From: JAPEKQ01 sp964516845
Lineage (GTDB): Bacteria > Joyebacterota > Joyebacteria > Joyebacterales > Joyebacteraceae
Length of the DNA: 64,000 bases
Assembly (NCBI GenBank): GCA_964516845.1
Contig: CAZEXP010000007.1
Location: 18,770 to 82,769 of the forward strand
Reading direction: 5' to 3'
A program made the position numbers and the translations under genes. Of this stretch, positions 50,449-58,398 are shown piece after piece (within the stretch, counting starts at the first letter, position 1; every line of letters starts with the position of its first letter). Below the pieces are notes generated by a model, which saw only the letters and a list, made by a program, of their open reading frames with translations, was not told where the DNA came from and did no database searches.

Positions 50449-51543
50449 ATGAGAGTCATCAGCTTCGCCGCGGTCGTCCTTCTTGCCCTGAGCTCCGTCG
50501 CGTCGGCGCGTGTTCCGCCGCGAGATGTGACCGCGCCCGGGTCGTCGAGTGCCGGCACGCCGGTCGAGAAGACGGACGACCATCTGAGAGGTGTGAACAT
50601 CCCTGACGGTCGCGTGGGTGGTGAGACCATCGAGACCGCCGTCGTCATTCCGGCGATCCCGTTCACTGACACGGGCAACACGTGCGCGTTCGTCGACAAC
50701 TACGACGAGATGTGCCCGTACGGCTCGGTGTCGCCGGACTGCGTTTACTCGTTCCAGTCGAGCGAGGAGATGTTCATCGACATCGATCTCTGCATATCCG
50801 GGTACGACACGAAGGTGTACGTCTATGAAAACGCGCACTCGCCGGGTGTTCCGATCGCGTGCAACGACGACAACATGTCGTGCACCCCTCCGGTCTTCAT
50901 GTACCAGTCGCTGCTCACGGACGTTCCGCTCCATGCCGGCAATACGTACTACATCGTCATCGACGGTTATGGGGGCGACTGCGGGGAGTACGTGCTCGAT
51001 ATTCTTCCGTCGCCGCTCTGCATGGTCTTCTGTCCGCCGGATGCCATCGCGGAGGGTGAGCCCGATTGCTACGACGGATACGTGGATGACTACAACGGCG
51101 GGTGCGGCAGCATCCCCGAGGCATGCACGTTCATCGATTGCTCGAACGAGACCATAGGGATCTGCGGCTCAGGAGGCGTCTTCGACTTCAACGGCATGTC
51201 CTACCGGGACACCGACTGGTACATGCTCACGCTCGACGAACCGGCGACCGTGACACTCGGGATCATCTCTGAGTACAACCCGATCGCGGGGTTTCTCGAC
51301 TTCACCGGTGGGTGCGAGAATGTGGAGTTCTACGACTACGTCACGCCGTGGAAGTGCGAGTACGCCGAGCTCAGCTGCAGCCTGCCGGCGGGACAGACTG
51401 CGCTCTTCGTCTCACCGGCATCGTGGGACCTGCAGTACGAATGTGGTTCCACCTACTACCTTACGATCGACGGATACGAGTGCACGAGCCCGGTCCGGGA
51501 GACGAGCTGGGGTTCGATCAAGTCACTGTATCGCTCGAGATGA
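50449..51543 (+). CDS. Secreted double PPC-like protein ending in W-G-S-I-K-S-L-Y-R (copy 2)
   Basis: The 364-residue protein parallels copy 1 along its whole length (signal peptide, 'GVNIPDGRVGGE', 'IPFTDTGNTCAFVDNYDEMCPYG', 'NTYYIVIDGYGGDCGEYVLDI', 'YRDTDWYMLTLD', 'YYLTIDGYECTSPV', ending S-W-G-S-I-K-S-L-Y-R-S-R). Identity is visibly high in both domains and in the C-terminal tail, so the two arose by duplication. A terminator separates them, implying separate promoters or partial readthrough. GGAGGAGGGAG precedes ATG 50449. Confidence 0.8.
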   Translation: MRVISFAAVVLLALSSVASARVPPRDVTAPGSSSAGTPVEKTDDHLRGVNIPDGRVGGETIETAVVIPAIPFTDTGNTCAFVDNYDEMCPYGSVSPDCVYSFQSSEEMFIDIDLCISGYDTKVYVYENAHSPGVPIACNDDNMSCTPPVFMYQSLLTDVPLHAGNTYYIVIDGYGGDCGEYVLDILPSPLCMVFCPPDAIAEGEPDCYDGYVDDYNGGCGSIPEACTFIDCSNETIGICGSGGVFDFNGMSYRDTDWYMLTLDEPATVTLGIISEYNPIAGFLDFTGGCENVEFYDYVTPWKCEYAELSCSLPAGQTALFVSPASWDLQYECGSTYYLTIDGYECTSPVRETSWGSIKSLYRSR

Positions 51544-51602
51544 CAGAGGGTAGGAGCGGGAGCGAAGGGTCCGAGATGTGTGACCTGCACGGGCTCGCAG
51601 CG

Positions 51603-52457
51603 TCACACGTGGGGTCCCGGTCCGCCTTGCGGCCGGGTGACGGCGATGACGATGAGGTAGGCAGCGCCGGTGATCGCGACGATGGTGGCTCCGGCAGGGA
51701 GCTCGGGGGAGTAGCTCACCGCGAGCCCGGTGAACGTGAACAGAGCCGTCAGAAGCGCGCCGCCGATCATCATGTGGGAGAGCCTGCCTGCGAAGCGGCC
51801 GGCGATCGCTGCCGGGATCGTCAGAAGCGCGAGCATCATGACGATGCCGGAGACGAGCACCAGCAGGACCGTCGTCAGTGCGGTGAGAACGAGCAGCGTT
51901 ACGAAGAGCGCGTCGACGCGAAGCCCTCGCGCTCGCGCGAACTCCTCGTCGAAGCAGACGGCCGCGAGCTGGTCGCGCAGGAGAACGACGACGGCGACGA
52001 CCACCGCGTCAAGAGCGGCGAGCAGCCACAGTTCCCGCGTCGAGACGACGAGGATGTTGCCGAACAGGTAGCTCATCAGGTCGACGCCGTAGCCCGGCGT
52101 CCTCGCCAGGAACAGCACGCCTGCCGACATCCCGATGGCCCACACAGCCCCGATGACCGTGTCGGTCCGCTCCCGCGCGCGAAGACTGGCGAACCCGATG
52201 ATGAGAGCCGCGAGCAGCGCCGCCGTCAGGGCTCCGTGAAGCGGCTCGATCCAGGTCCACCCGTGCACGCGGTTGAGATAGACTGCCGCGCCGATCCCGC
52301 CCAGGACGCAGTGCGCGATCCCACCCGCCATGTAGCTGATCCTTCGGACGACGACGAGCGAACCGACGACCCCGCAGGCGACGCTCGCCATCACGCCGGC
52401 GAGCAGGGCGTTGCGCATGAATGCGTGGGATGCGACCGCGCTCAGAAACTCACTCAT
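51603..52457 (-). CDS. znuB: Zinc/manganese ABC transporter permease
   Basis: The 284-residue integral membrane protein (about eight hydrophobic segments) has family blocks 'VVRRISYMAGGIAHCVLGGIG' near residue 36 and 'ALLTIPAAIAGRFAGRLSHMM' near 210, of the ZnuB/MntB/TroC type. It forms the channel for the metal delivered by ZnuA. The ATG at 52457 lies inside the end of znuC (8-bp overlap), so translation is coupled. Mn2+ instead of Zn2+ cannot be excluded. Confidence 0.93.
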   Translation of the reverse strand: MSEFLSAVASHAFMRNALLAGVMASVACGVVGSLVVVRRISYMAGGIAHCVLGGIGAAVYLNRVHGWTWIEPLHGALTAALLAALIIGFASLRARERTDTVIGAVWAIGMSAGVLFLARTPGYGVDLMSYLFGNILVVSTRELWLLAALDAVVVAVVVLLRDQLAAVCFDEEFARARGLRVDALFVTLLVLTALTTVLLVLVSGIVMMLALLTIPAAIAGRFAGRLSHMMIGGALLTALFTFTGLAVSYSPELPAGATIVAITGAAYLIVIAVTRPQGGPGPHV

Positions 52458-53202
52458 CGTGTTTGACCATCCTGACTTCTCTGCCATAGAGCTCGCGGAC
52501 GACGTCGCTGGTCAGTTCGCACGTCTCATGCACGGCGACCGTGCCCTTCACGCATATCGCCCGATCGGCGTAATCGGAAACGAACCCGAGGTCGTGCGAC
52601 ACCAGCATGATCGTGGCGCGCTGTCGCAGCCGCCCGAGGAGCTCGTGCAGGCCCCGCTCCATCGAGACGTCGAGATGGGCCGTCGGCTCATCGAGGAGCA
52701 GGATCTCCGGCTCCGCCACGAGTGCTCTCGCGATGAGTACCCGTTGGCGCTGGCCGCCGGAGAGCTCCGAGAGTCTGCGTTCCGAGAGGTCTTCGAGTTC
52801 CACCGACATGAGCGCCGCGCGCGCTCTTGCGACGTCGGACCTCGAGTAGCCGACGCGCCTGTGCGAGCCGAGCAGTCCCATCAGGACGATGTCGATGACC
52901 CGCGCCGGGAAGCCCGAGTCGACGCTTGCCCGCTGTGGTACGTAGCCCACGTCGCACCGAGCTGCCTCCGGGGTCATGCCGAGGATCCGTACGGAGCCCG
53001 AGTCGGGGGACAGCAGCCCGAGCATGAGTTTGAGAAGAGTTGTCTTACCACCGCCGTTCGGACCGACGATCGTGGCGAACTCCCCGCGCGCGATCGTCAG
53101 ATTGACATGCGAGAGGACGGCGTGCCGACCGTAGGAGAACGTGACGTCCTCCAGCCGGGCGGCCGGGGCCGCATCCCGCGTTCCTGTCGGTGGACGGGTC
53201 AC
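52450..53202 (-). CDS. znuC: Zinc/manganese ABC transporter ATPase
   Basis: The 250-residue ATPase has Walker A G-P-N-G-G-G-K-T-T (about residue 47), Q-loop 'YVPQRASVD', signature L-S-G-G-Q-R-Q-R, Walker B I-L-L-L-D-E-P and the H-switch in 'MLVSHDLGFV', closest to ZnuC/MntB-type metal importers. It starts with GTG overlapping the znuA stop (GTGA). Confidence 0.94.
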   Translation of the reverse strand: MTRPPTGTRDAAPAARLEDVTFSYGRHAVLSHVNLTIARGEFATIVGPNGGGKTTLLKLMLGLLSPDSGSVRILGMTPEAARCDVGYVPQRASVDSGFPARVIDIVLMGLLGSHRRVGYSRSDVARARAALMSVELEDLSERRLSELSGGQRQRVLIARALVAEPEILLLDEPTAHLDVSMERGLHELLGRLRQRATIMLVSHDLGFVSDYADRAICVKGTVAVHETCELTSDVVRELYGREVRMVKHDE

Positions 53203-54128
53203 CGCTCCTCGACCTCCGTGTCCCGGGTGATGGCGTCGGCGAGCGCCCGAAGGGTTGCGAACAGATCGTACGCGAGCGGATCGATGGAGACGATCTTCGC
53301 GTCGATCTCGCGTGCGAGTGTTCTGATGGTGGCGTCGGAGTGCTGAGGCTGTGTGATGATGACGCGCGTGTCGTCGCCACGCGCCATATCCACGAGTTCC
53401 ACCAACCGCCTGGCGCTCGGCTCCTTGCCGTCGGTCTCGACCGCGACCTGCTCGAGGCCGTAGGCCTCCGCGAAGTGACCGAAAGCCGGGTGGAAGACGT
53501 AGAACCGGGAGCCGGCGTGAGGCCGGAGTCGAGACGTGAGTTCCTCGTCGAGCCGCGAGAGGTCGCGCACGAGCGAATCGAGCCCGGCAGCGTAGCCCTC
53601 TGACCCCGCCGGGTCGAGTCGTGAGAGCGTCTCCGCGATGAGTGCGGCTTGACGAATGACGTTGGACGGGTCCAGCCAGACGTGTGGGTCGTGCCCCCGC
53701 TCGTGGTCGTGGGCGTCCGGAGGTTCTGGCTCGTCCGGCATCAGATCGACGACGAGTAGTCCCCTGTCAAGCTCCCGGAGGCGTGGCACGAGGCCCCGCT
53801 CGAGTTCAAGTCCGACATGGAAGAGGACGTCCGCCTTCGCGAAGCCGGCGATCTGTTGTGGCGTGGGGGAGTAAGTGTGCGGCGACTGCCCCGGAGGGAC
53901 GAGGGTGTGAGCATCCACACGTTCCTCCGCGATCCTGTTGACGACCAGGACGTACGGTTCCACCGGGACGATGACGGACACGACGGCCGTCGAGCCTGAT
54001 GCCGAGCCTGTGGATGGGACCGTGCCTGCGGCCGGTCCGGCCTCCGCAGTCGCTGTCGCTGCAAGCAGCAGGAGCATTGTGATGGTCTGCGCGGACGCGA
54101 GGACGCGGCACGAGCGTCGATGTGGCAT
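53199..54128 (-). CDS. znuA: Zinc/manganese-binding periplasmic protein
   Basis: The 309-residue protein has a signal peptide (about residues 1-29), then the cluster A-I fold. Likely metal ligands are the His in 'GQSPHTYSPTP', the His of D-P-H-V-W-L-D, the His in 'FHPAFGHFAEAYG', and an acidic residue near 'SIDPLAY'. A short His-rich loop (H-D-H-E-R-G-H) precedes D-P-H-V-W-L-D, which favours zinc. I chose ATG 54128; an in-frame ATG at 54188 adds a polar stretch before the signal. A minus-strand promoter TTGACA (54243-54238) with CATAAA (54220-54215), spacing 17, is upstream. Confidence 0.92.
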   Translation of the reverse strand: MPHRRSCRVLASAQTITMLLLLAATATAEAGPAAGTVPSTGSASGSTAVVSVIVPVEPYVLVVNRIAEERVDAHTLVPPGQSPHTYSPTPQQIAGFAKADVLFHVGLELERGLVPRLRELDRGLLVVDLMPDEPEPPDAHDHERGHDPHVWLDPSNVIRQAALIAETLSRLDPAGSEGYAAGLDSLVRDLSRLDEELTSRLRPHAGSRFYVFHPAFGHFAEAYGLEQVAVETDGKEPSARRLVELVDMARGDDTRVIITQPQHSDATIRTLAREIDAKIVSIDPLAYDLFATLRALADAITRDTEVEER

Positions 54129-54214
54129 CGCGGAGAGTCTCCTGGGTGGTTCCGGCCCGGGATGTCGGCTGGAGGTCGGAACGTGCACCTCTGCAACAGC
54201 TTATACGTTCTCTC

Positions 54215-54243
54215 TTTATGCGCTTGTACGGGCCGCGTGTCAA
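54215..54243 (-). promoter_or_regulatory. Promoter of znuACB
   Basis: On the minus strand TTGACA (54243-54238) and CATAAA (54220-54215), spacing 17 bp. No clear Zur box was found. Confidence 0.6.
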
Positions 54244-54309
54244 GGGAGCAGTGGGATGACCGTATCTGTGAAACCCCGCCCCTTGAGCCGCATCTATCAC
54301 ACAGGAAGG

Positions 54310-54324
54310 TAGGAATCATTCCCA
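54310..54324. promoter_or_regulatory. 7-1-7 Fur/PerR-type box
   Basis: TAGGAAT-C-ATTCCCA is a 7-1-7 inverted repeat with one mismatch, the architecture of PerR/Fur/Zur boxes. It lies 21 bp before the regulator's ATG, a position for autorepression. Confidence 0.55.
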
Positions 54325-54344
54325 TTCTCAGTCCGAGGTGTGGT

Positions 54345-54785
54345 ATGAACGTTGTAGGCGGTCTCCGCATGACTCCAAGCCGGCGCGCGATACTCAGTGT
54401 GCTTGAGGTGTCGTGCGACCATCCAACGGCTGAAGATATCTGCAGACTTGTTCGAGAGCGCCTGCCCCGCACCAGTCTTGCCACCGTCTACAGGAACCTT
54501 GAGCAGCTTGCGCAGGGCGGGGCGATCCGTGTCATCGAGGATGGCCGGAACCAGCGCCACTACGATGCCGTGCTGACGCCGCACTACCATGTGCGGTGCT
54601 CCAAATGCGGGCAGGTCGTCGACGCCCCGATCGATGCGCAGGACGCGCTCGAGCGTGAGGCGGCCGAGGCGAGCGGATACGAGATCACGGGTCATCAGTT
54701 GAGCTTCACAGGTACCTGTACCGAGTGCGCGGGCGCGCGAGACGCGGCCTGCGGGAAGGGAGTGCACGATGGGTCTCAAGGGTAG
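54345..54785 (+). CDS. Fur-family regulator, PerR-like
   Basis: The 146-residue protein has a Fur winged helix ('MTPSRRAILSVLEVSCDHPTAEDI', 'RTSLATVYRNLEQLAQGGAI', in pieces), then 'HYDAVLTPHYHVRC', C-S-K-C and C-T-E-C. The Cys4 set is the structural zinc site, and the His/Asp of D-H-P-T, H-Y-D and H-Y-H match PerR's regulatory site. Position at the head of an oxygen-defence operon supports a peroxide sensor over Fur or Zur. ATG 54345 follows GAGGTG. It overlaps the rubrerythrin gene by 17 bp and has a 7-1-7 box upstream. Confidence 0.85.
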   Translation: MNVVGGLRMTPSRRAILSVLEVSCDHPTAEDICRLVRERLPRTSLATVYRNLEQLAQGGAIRVIEDGRNQRHYDAVLTPHYHVRCSKCGQVVDAPIDAQDALEREAAEASGYEITGHQLSFTGTCTECAGARDAACGKGVHDGSQG

Positions 54786-55341
54786 CCGGACCGAGCAGAA
54801 TCTGCTCAAGGCGTTCGCTGGAGAGTCTCAGGCAAGGAATCGCTATACGTACTTCGCGAGCAAGGCGCGCAAGGACGGGTATCGGCAGATCTCCGAGATC
54901 TTCGAAGAGACCGCGAACCAGGAACGCGAGCATGCCAAGAGGCTGTTCAAGTTCCTCGAGGGCGGTGAGCTCGAGATCACCGCCGCGTTTCCGGCCGGCG
55001 TCATCGGATCGACCGTTGATAACCTGAAGGCGGCGGCCGGCGGCGAGAACCACGAGTGGACCGACATGTACCCCTCGTTCGCGAAGACCGCGCGCGAGGA
55101 GGGTCTCTCGGAGATCGCAGGCGCTTTCGAGTCGATCGCGGTCGCTGAGAAGCAGCACGAGAAGCGGTACAACGATCTCGCCGCGAACATCGAGGCAGGG
55201 CGTGTGTTCAAGCGCGACAAGCCGGTCGTCTGGCGCTGTCTCAACTGCGGCTTTCTCCACGAAGGAACCGAACCACCCGCGGTCTGCCCGGCGTGCGCGC
55301 ATCCAACGGCGCACTTCGAGATACTTGGTGAGAACTGGTAG
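54769..55341 (+). CDS. rbr: Rubrerythrin
   Basis: The 190-residue protein has a four-helix diiron domain ('FAGESQARNRYTYFA', 'EETANQEREHAKRL', 'SFAKTAREEGLSEIAGAFESIAVAEKQHEKRY', in pieces) with the expected E-x-x-H pairs, and a C-terminal rubredoxin-like domain C-L-N-C...C-P-A-C (about residues 160-180). It reduces H2O2 to water using electrons from rubredoxin or its own iron centre. It begins inside the regulator gene (17-bp overlap) with AAGGGAG ahead. Confidence 0.96.
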   Translation: MGLKGSRTEQNLLKAFAGESQARNRYTYFASKARKDGYRQISEIFEETANQEREHAKRLFKFLEGGELEITAAFPAGVIGSTVDNLKAAAGGENHEWTDMYPSFAKTAREEGLSEIAGAFESIAVAEKQHEKRYNDLAANIEAGRVFKRDKPVVWRCLNCGFLHEGTEPPAVCPACAHPTAHFEILGENW

Positions 55342-55438
55342 CCACCTCACCGGGGCGGATGCGCACGCGAGGTAATCGGGAGCGCCAGCCCGCGGCGACG
55401 ATCCAAGACAACAACCGAGCACGATAGAGGAGAACGAT

Positions 55439-55951
55439 ATGACAGAGAGAGCAGGGATCGTGACGGTCGGTGGGAAGCCGCTGACCCTCCTTGGTGACGA
55501 GATCAAGGTCGGGGGGGCGGCGCCGGCGTTCTCGGTCGTCGCGAATGACATGACGCCGGTCGAGTCGTCGGTCTACGACGGCAAGGTCCGCATCATCTCC
55601 GTGGTGCACTCGCTCGACACGGGCGTATGCGATGCGGAGACTCGTCGATTCAACCAGGAAGCGTCGAAGCTGGGCGAGGACACCGTCGTTCTGACCATTA
55701 GCATGGACCTGCCCTTCGCGCAGTCGCGTTGGTGCGCGGCAGCCGGCATCGACAGGGTCGTGACGCTGTCCGATTATCGGGGCGGCTTTGGTCCGGCGTA
55801 CGGCGTGCTCATCAAGGAGATCGGGCTCCTGACGCGGGCCGTCTTCGTCGTCGACCGCGGCGGCGTCGTTCGGTACGTCCAGGTCGTTCCGGAACTCAGT
55901 CACGAGCCCGACTACGAGGCCGCATTGGACGCGGCGAGGAAGCTCGTGTAA
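55439..55951 (+). CDS. tpx: Thiol peroxidase (atypical 2-Cys peroxiredoxin)
   Basis: The 170-residue protein matches Tpx: 'VGGKPLTLLGDEIKVGGAAPAFSV', peroxidatic Cys64 in H-S-L-D-T-G-V-C, resolving Cys99 in 'RWCAAAGI' and D-Y-R-G-G-F-G near 120. The usual P-S-L-D-T is H-S-L-D-T here, but the T-x-x-C catalytic spacing remains. It reduces H2O2 and alkyl hydroperoxides with thioredoxin. AGGAG precedes the ATG; it lies 97 bp after rubrerythrin. Confidence 0.95.
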   Translation: MTERAGIVTVGGKPLTLLGDEIKVGGAAPAFSVVANDMTPVESSVYDGKVRIISVVHSLDTGVCDAETRRFNQEASKLGEDTVVLTISMDLPFAQSRWCAAAGIDRVVTLSDYRGGFGPAYGVLIKEIGLLTRAVFVVDRGGVVRYVQVVPELSHEPDYEAALDAARKLV

Positions 55952-55980
55952 ACTCACCCCGTTCGAAGGGAGCAACGAAC

Positions 55981-56355
55981 ATGGCAGCCAGGCTTGAAGT
56001 CTACAAGTGTGAGAAGTGTGGGAACATCGTTGAGGTTCTGCATGGTGGCGCAGGGACGCTCGTGTGCTGCGGCGAGCCGATGGTCAAGATGGCCGAGAAC
56101 GCGGTGGACGCGGCCGTCGAGAAGCATGTGCCGGTCGTCGAGAAGTCCGACGGCGGTATCAAGGTCACGGTCGGCAAGGTCGCTCACCCGATGACCGACG
56201 AACATCACATCGAGTGGATCGAGGCGGTCTCCGGCGGCAGGTCGTACCGCCAGTACCTCGAGCCGGGCGCTGCGCCCGAAGCCACCTTCTGCTGCATTGC
56301 GGACTACGACATGATCCGGGCCTACTGCAATCTGCATGGGCTCTGGAAGGCGTAG
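55981..56355 (+). CDS. dfx: Desulfoferrodoxin (superoxide reductase)
   Basis: The 124-residue protein has both iron sites: centre I Cys10, Cys13, Cys29, Cys30, and centre II His49, His69, His75, Cys116, His119. It reduces superoxide to peroxide without releasing O2 and works with rubrerythrin. ATG 55981 has AGGGAG upstream, 29 bp after tpx, so it is in the same operon. A palindromic terminator follows. Confidence 0.97.
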   Translation: MAARLEVYKCEKCGNIVEVLHGGAGTLVCCGEPMVKMAENAVDAAVEKHVPVVEKSDGGIKVTVGKVAHPMTDEHHIEWIEAVSGGRSYRQYLEPGAAPEATFCCIADYDMIRAYCNLHGLWKA

Positions 56356-56385
56356 AGAGATTCACATATCAACACACCGGACACG

Positions 56386-56419
56386 GGCCCGGCCGGCATG
56401 CCGGCCGGGCCTCTTTCGG
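56386..56419 (+). terminator. Palindromic terminator after desulfoferrodoxin
   Basis: The 26 bases 56386-56411 form a perfect palindrome centred on GCATGC (arms GGCCCGGCCGGCA and its complement), followed by TCTTTCGG. Confidence 0.72.
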
Positions 56420-56510
56420 TCGGGGATCGGGAACCGCGGAGTCCGGCGGGGACAGGGAATCGACGCTCCACCGGGACGCGGGAACGGCAGCAATCGGAAG
56501 GCGGAACGAC

Positions 56511-57017
56511 GTGACCATCGAAGAGGCCATCAGGACAGCGATCGAGTATGAGACGAAGGTCCGCGACTGCTACCGGGACGCAATCGCCGCGACCGTGGGG
56601 TCGGCCGGACAGGGGTTCTTCAGGCTCATGGCCGACGAAGAGCAGGAGCACGTTGACTTTCTCGTGGCAAGGCTCAAGGAGTGGAAGGAGACCGGAGCGG
56701 TCCGAGGTGCGGAGCTCACGAGCACCGTGCCGGACCGGGACGCGATCGCCGGGGGCATCGCCACGATGAAGGAAGGGCTTGCGAGCGCCGAGAGCGGCGC
56801 GGAACTCGACTCCCTGCGCAAGGCCCGTGAGGTCGAGGAGGCGACGAGCGCCTTCTACGCGAAGGTCGTCGCGGAGCTTCCCGGGGAACAGCGTGCGATG
56901 TTCGCGCGCTTCCTCGAGATCGAACGCGGACACCTCGCGCTCGTGCGCGCTCAGATCGACGAGCTGACAGGAACCGGATACTGGTTCGATATCCAGGAGT
57001 TCAACCTCGAGGGGTGA
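56511..57017 (+). CDS. Ferritin-like/rubrerythrin-domain protein
   Basis: The 168-residue protein is helical with diiron-type pairs E-E-Q-E-H (about residues 43-47) and E-I-E-R-G-H (about 140-145), plus E's near 13 and 109, typical of the rubrerythrin/ferritin-like superfamily without the rubredoxin tail. It probably handles iron or peroxide. GTG 56511 is preceded by GGAAGGCGGA. It follows the dfx terminator by about 100 bp, so it may have its own promoter. Confidence 0.85.
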   Translation: MTIEEAIRTAIEYETKVRDCYRDAIAATVGSAGQGFFRLMADEEQEHVDFLVARLKEWKETGAVRGAELTSTVPDRDAIAGGIATMKEGLASAESGAELDSLRKAREVEEATSAFYAKVVAELPGEQRAMFARFLEIERGHLALVRAQIDELTGTGYWFDIQEFNLEG

Positions 57018-57068
57018 CGTCGGGAGCTTCGAGCCATGTCTCGCGGAGGCCGGGTACGGGAGAGACGC

Positions 57069-57851
57069 ATGAGGGACCTCCTCGAAGACCTGTACCGAAC
57101 GCTCAACCGCCGCGAGTTCATTCACCCCGATCCGCTGGAACTGGTATACGAATACGAGACGGCGGAGGATCGCGAACTCGTTGGGCTTCTCGCGTCGGCG
57201 CTCGCATACGGTCGCGTCGCGCAGATCCTCGCGAGCACCAGAGCGGTGCTTGGGAGGCTCGGCGAGCACCCGGGACGTTTCGTTACGAGCGAGCAGGCGG
57301 AGACGATCCGCCGCTCCGTGGATGGGATCAGGCACCGCTTCACGGCGTCCGCGGAGATCGGGGACCTTCTGGTCGGCGCCGGACGCGTCATGAGGGCGCA
57401 CGGCTCGCTGGAACGCTGCTTCGCGGCGGGGGTCGAGCCGGGTGACGACACGACCGAGCTGCCACTGCGGCGGTTCGTGACGGAACTCGAATCCGCGGCC
57501 GGGATGCGCCCCGCGAGTCTTCTGCCGCTTCCGGAGCGTGGGAGCGCGTGCAAGCGTCTGCACCTGTTCCTGAGGTGGATGGTCCGGGACGACGAGGTCG
57601 ACCCCGGCGTGTGGAAGACCGTCGACGCCGGGATGCTCATCGTACCGCTGGACACGCATATGCACCGGATCGCGCGGGAGCTGGGTCTCACAGCGAGGAC
57701 GCAGGCGGATCTCCGAACAGCGCTTGATGTGACGAGATCCTTTCGGGAGTTTGCAGCCGAGGACCCCGTGAGATACGATTTCGCGCTGACGAGGATCGGG
57801 ATCCGACCCGACTGCAGCGACATGCTGGCCGCCCTCCGTTCGCGGACGTGA
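57069..57851 (+). CDS. DUF2400/TIGR02757-family protein
   Basis: The 260-residue protein starts 'MRDLLEDLYRTLNRREFIHPDPLELVYEY', in outline, and contains 'LLASALAYGRVAQI', 'FLRWMVRDDEVDPGVWKTVDAGMLIVPLDTHMHRIA' in pieces, and 'ALTRIGIRPDC'. This is the TIGR02757 pattern, distantly like HhH-GPD DNA glycosylases; function unknown. I prefer ATG 57069 (GGGAG six bases upstream) to ATG 57036. It sits 51 bp after the ferritin-like gene and 28 bp before ferritin. Confidence 0.88.
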   Translation: MRDLLEDLYRTLNRREFIHPDPLELVYEYETAEDRELVGLLASALAYGRVAQILASTRAVLGRLGEHPGRFVTSEQAETIRRSVDGIRHRFTASAEIGDLLVGAGRVMRAHGSLERCFAAGVEPGDDTTELPLRRFVTELESAAGMRPASLLPLPERGSACKRLHLFLRWMVRDDEVDPGVWKTVDAGMLIVPLDTHMHRIARELGLTARTQADLRTALDVTRSFREFAAEDPVRYDFALTRIGIRPDCSDMLAALRSRT

Positions 57852-57879
57852 GCGGGGGCCCTGCTGAAAGGACTGAACG

Positions 57880-58395
57880 ATGCTGAGCAAGAAGATGGAG
57901 AAAGCGATCAACGAACAGATCAACGCCGAGATGTTCTCAGCGTTCCTCTACCTCTCCATGTCCGCCTACTTCGAGTCGGAAGGCTACGAAGGCATGGCGA
58001 GCTGGATGAGGATCCAGTATCAGGAAGAGGAGGTACACGCTTTTCGCTTCTTCGACTACGTCAACGAGCGTGGAGGCCGAGTCGTCCTGAAGGCAATTGA
58101 CGCGCCGGCCGCGACCTGGAAGTCTGCCGAGCACGTCTTCACCGAGACGCTCAAGCACGAGCAGAAGGTGACCGGTCTCATCAACAAACTCGTCAAGCTC
58201 TCGCGGGTCGAGGATGACTACGCGACCGAGAGCTTCCTCCGGTGGTTCGTCGACGAGCAGGTCGAGGAAGAGGCGACCGCCGGGAGCATCCTGCAGAAGG
58301 TGAAGATGGTGGGGACGACCGGGAACGCGCTCTACATGCTCGACAAGGAACTCGGGCTGCGCGTCTTCACCCCGCCCGCGACAACGGAGGCCTAG
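57880..58395 (+). CDS. Ferritin
   Basis: The 171-residue protein is a bacterial ferritin (FtnA-like): 'INEQINAEMFSAFLYLSMSAYFE', 'MRIQYQEEEVHAFRFFDYVNERGG', 'DEQVEEEATAGSILQKVKMVG', in pieces, with the ferroxidase glutamates and the E-x-x-H pair. It stores iron as ferric mineral, limiting Fenton chemistry. AAAGGA precedes the ATG. Confidence 0.96.
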   Translation: MLSKKMEKAINEQINAEMFSAFLYLSMSAYFESEGYEGMASWMRIQYQEEEVHAFRFFDYVNERGGRVVLKAIDAPAATWKSAEHVFTETLKHEQKVTGLINKLVKLSRVEDDYATESFLRWFVDEQVEEEATAGSILQKVKMVGTTGNALYMLDKELGLRVFTPPATTEA

Positions 58396-58398
58396 CCG

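Noticed and set aside
54129..54344. Zur box in the znuA-regulator intergenic region
   Set aside because: Only the 7-1-7 repeat close to the Fur-family gene was found; nothing symmetrical overlaps the znuA promoter.
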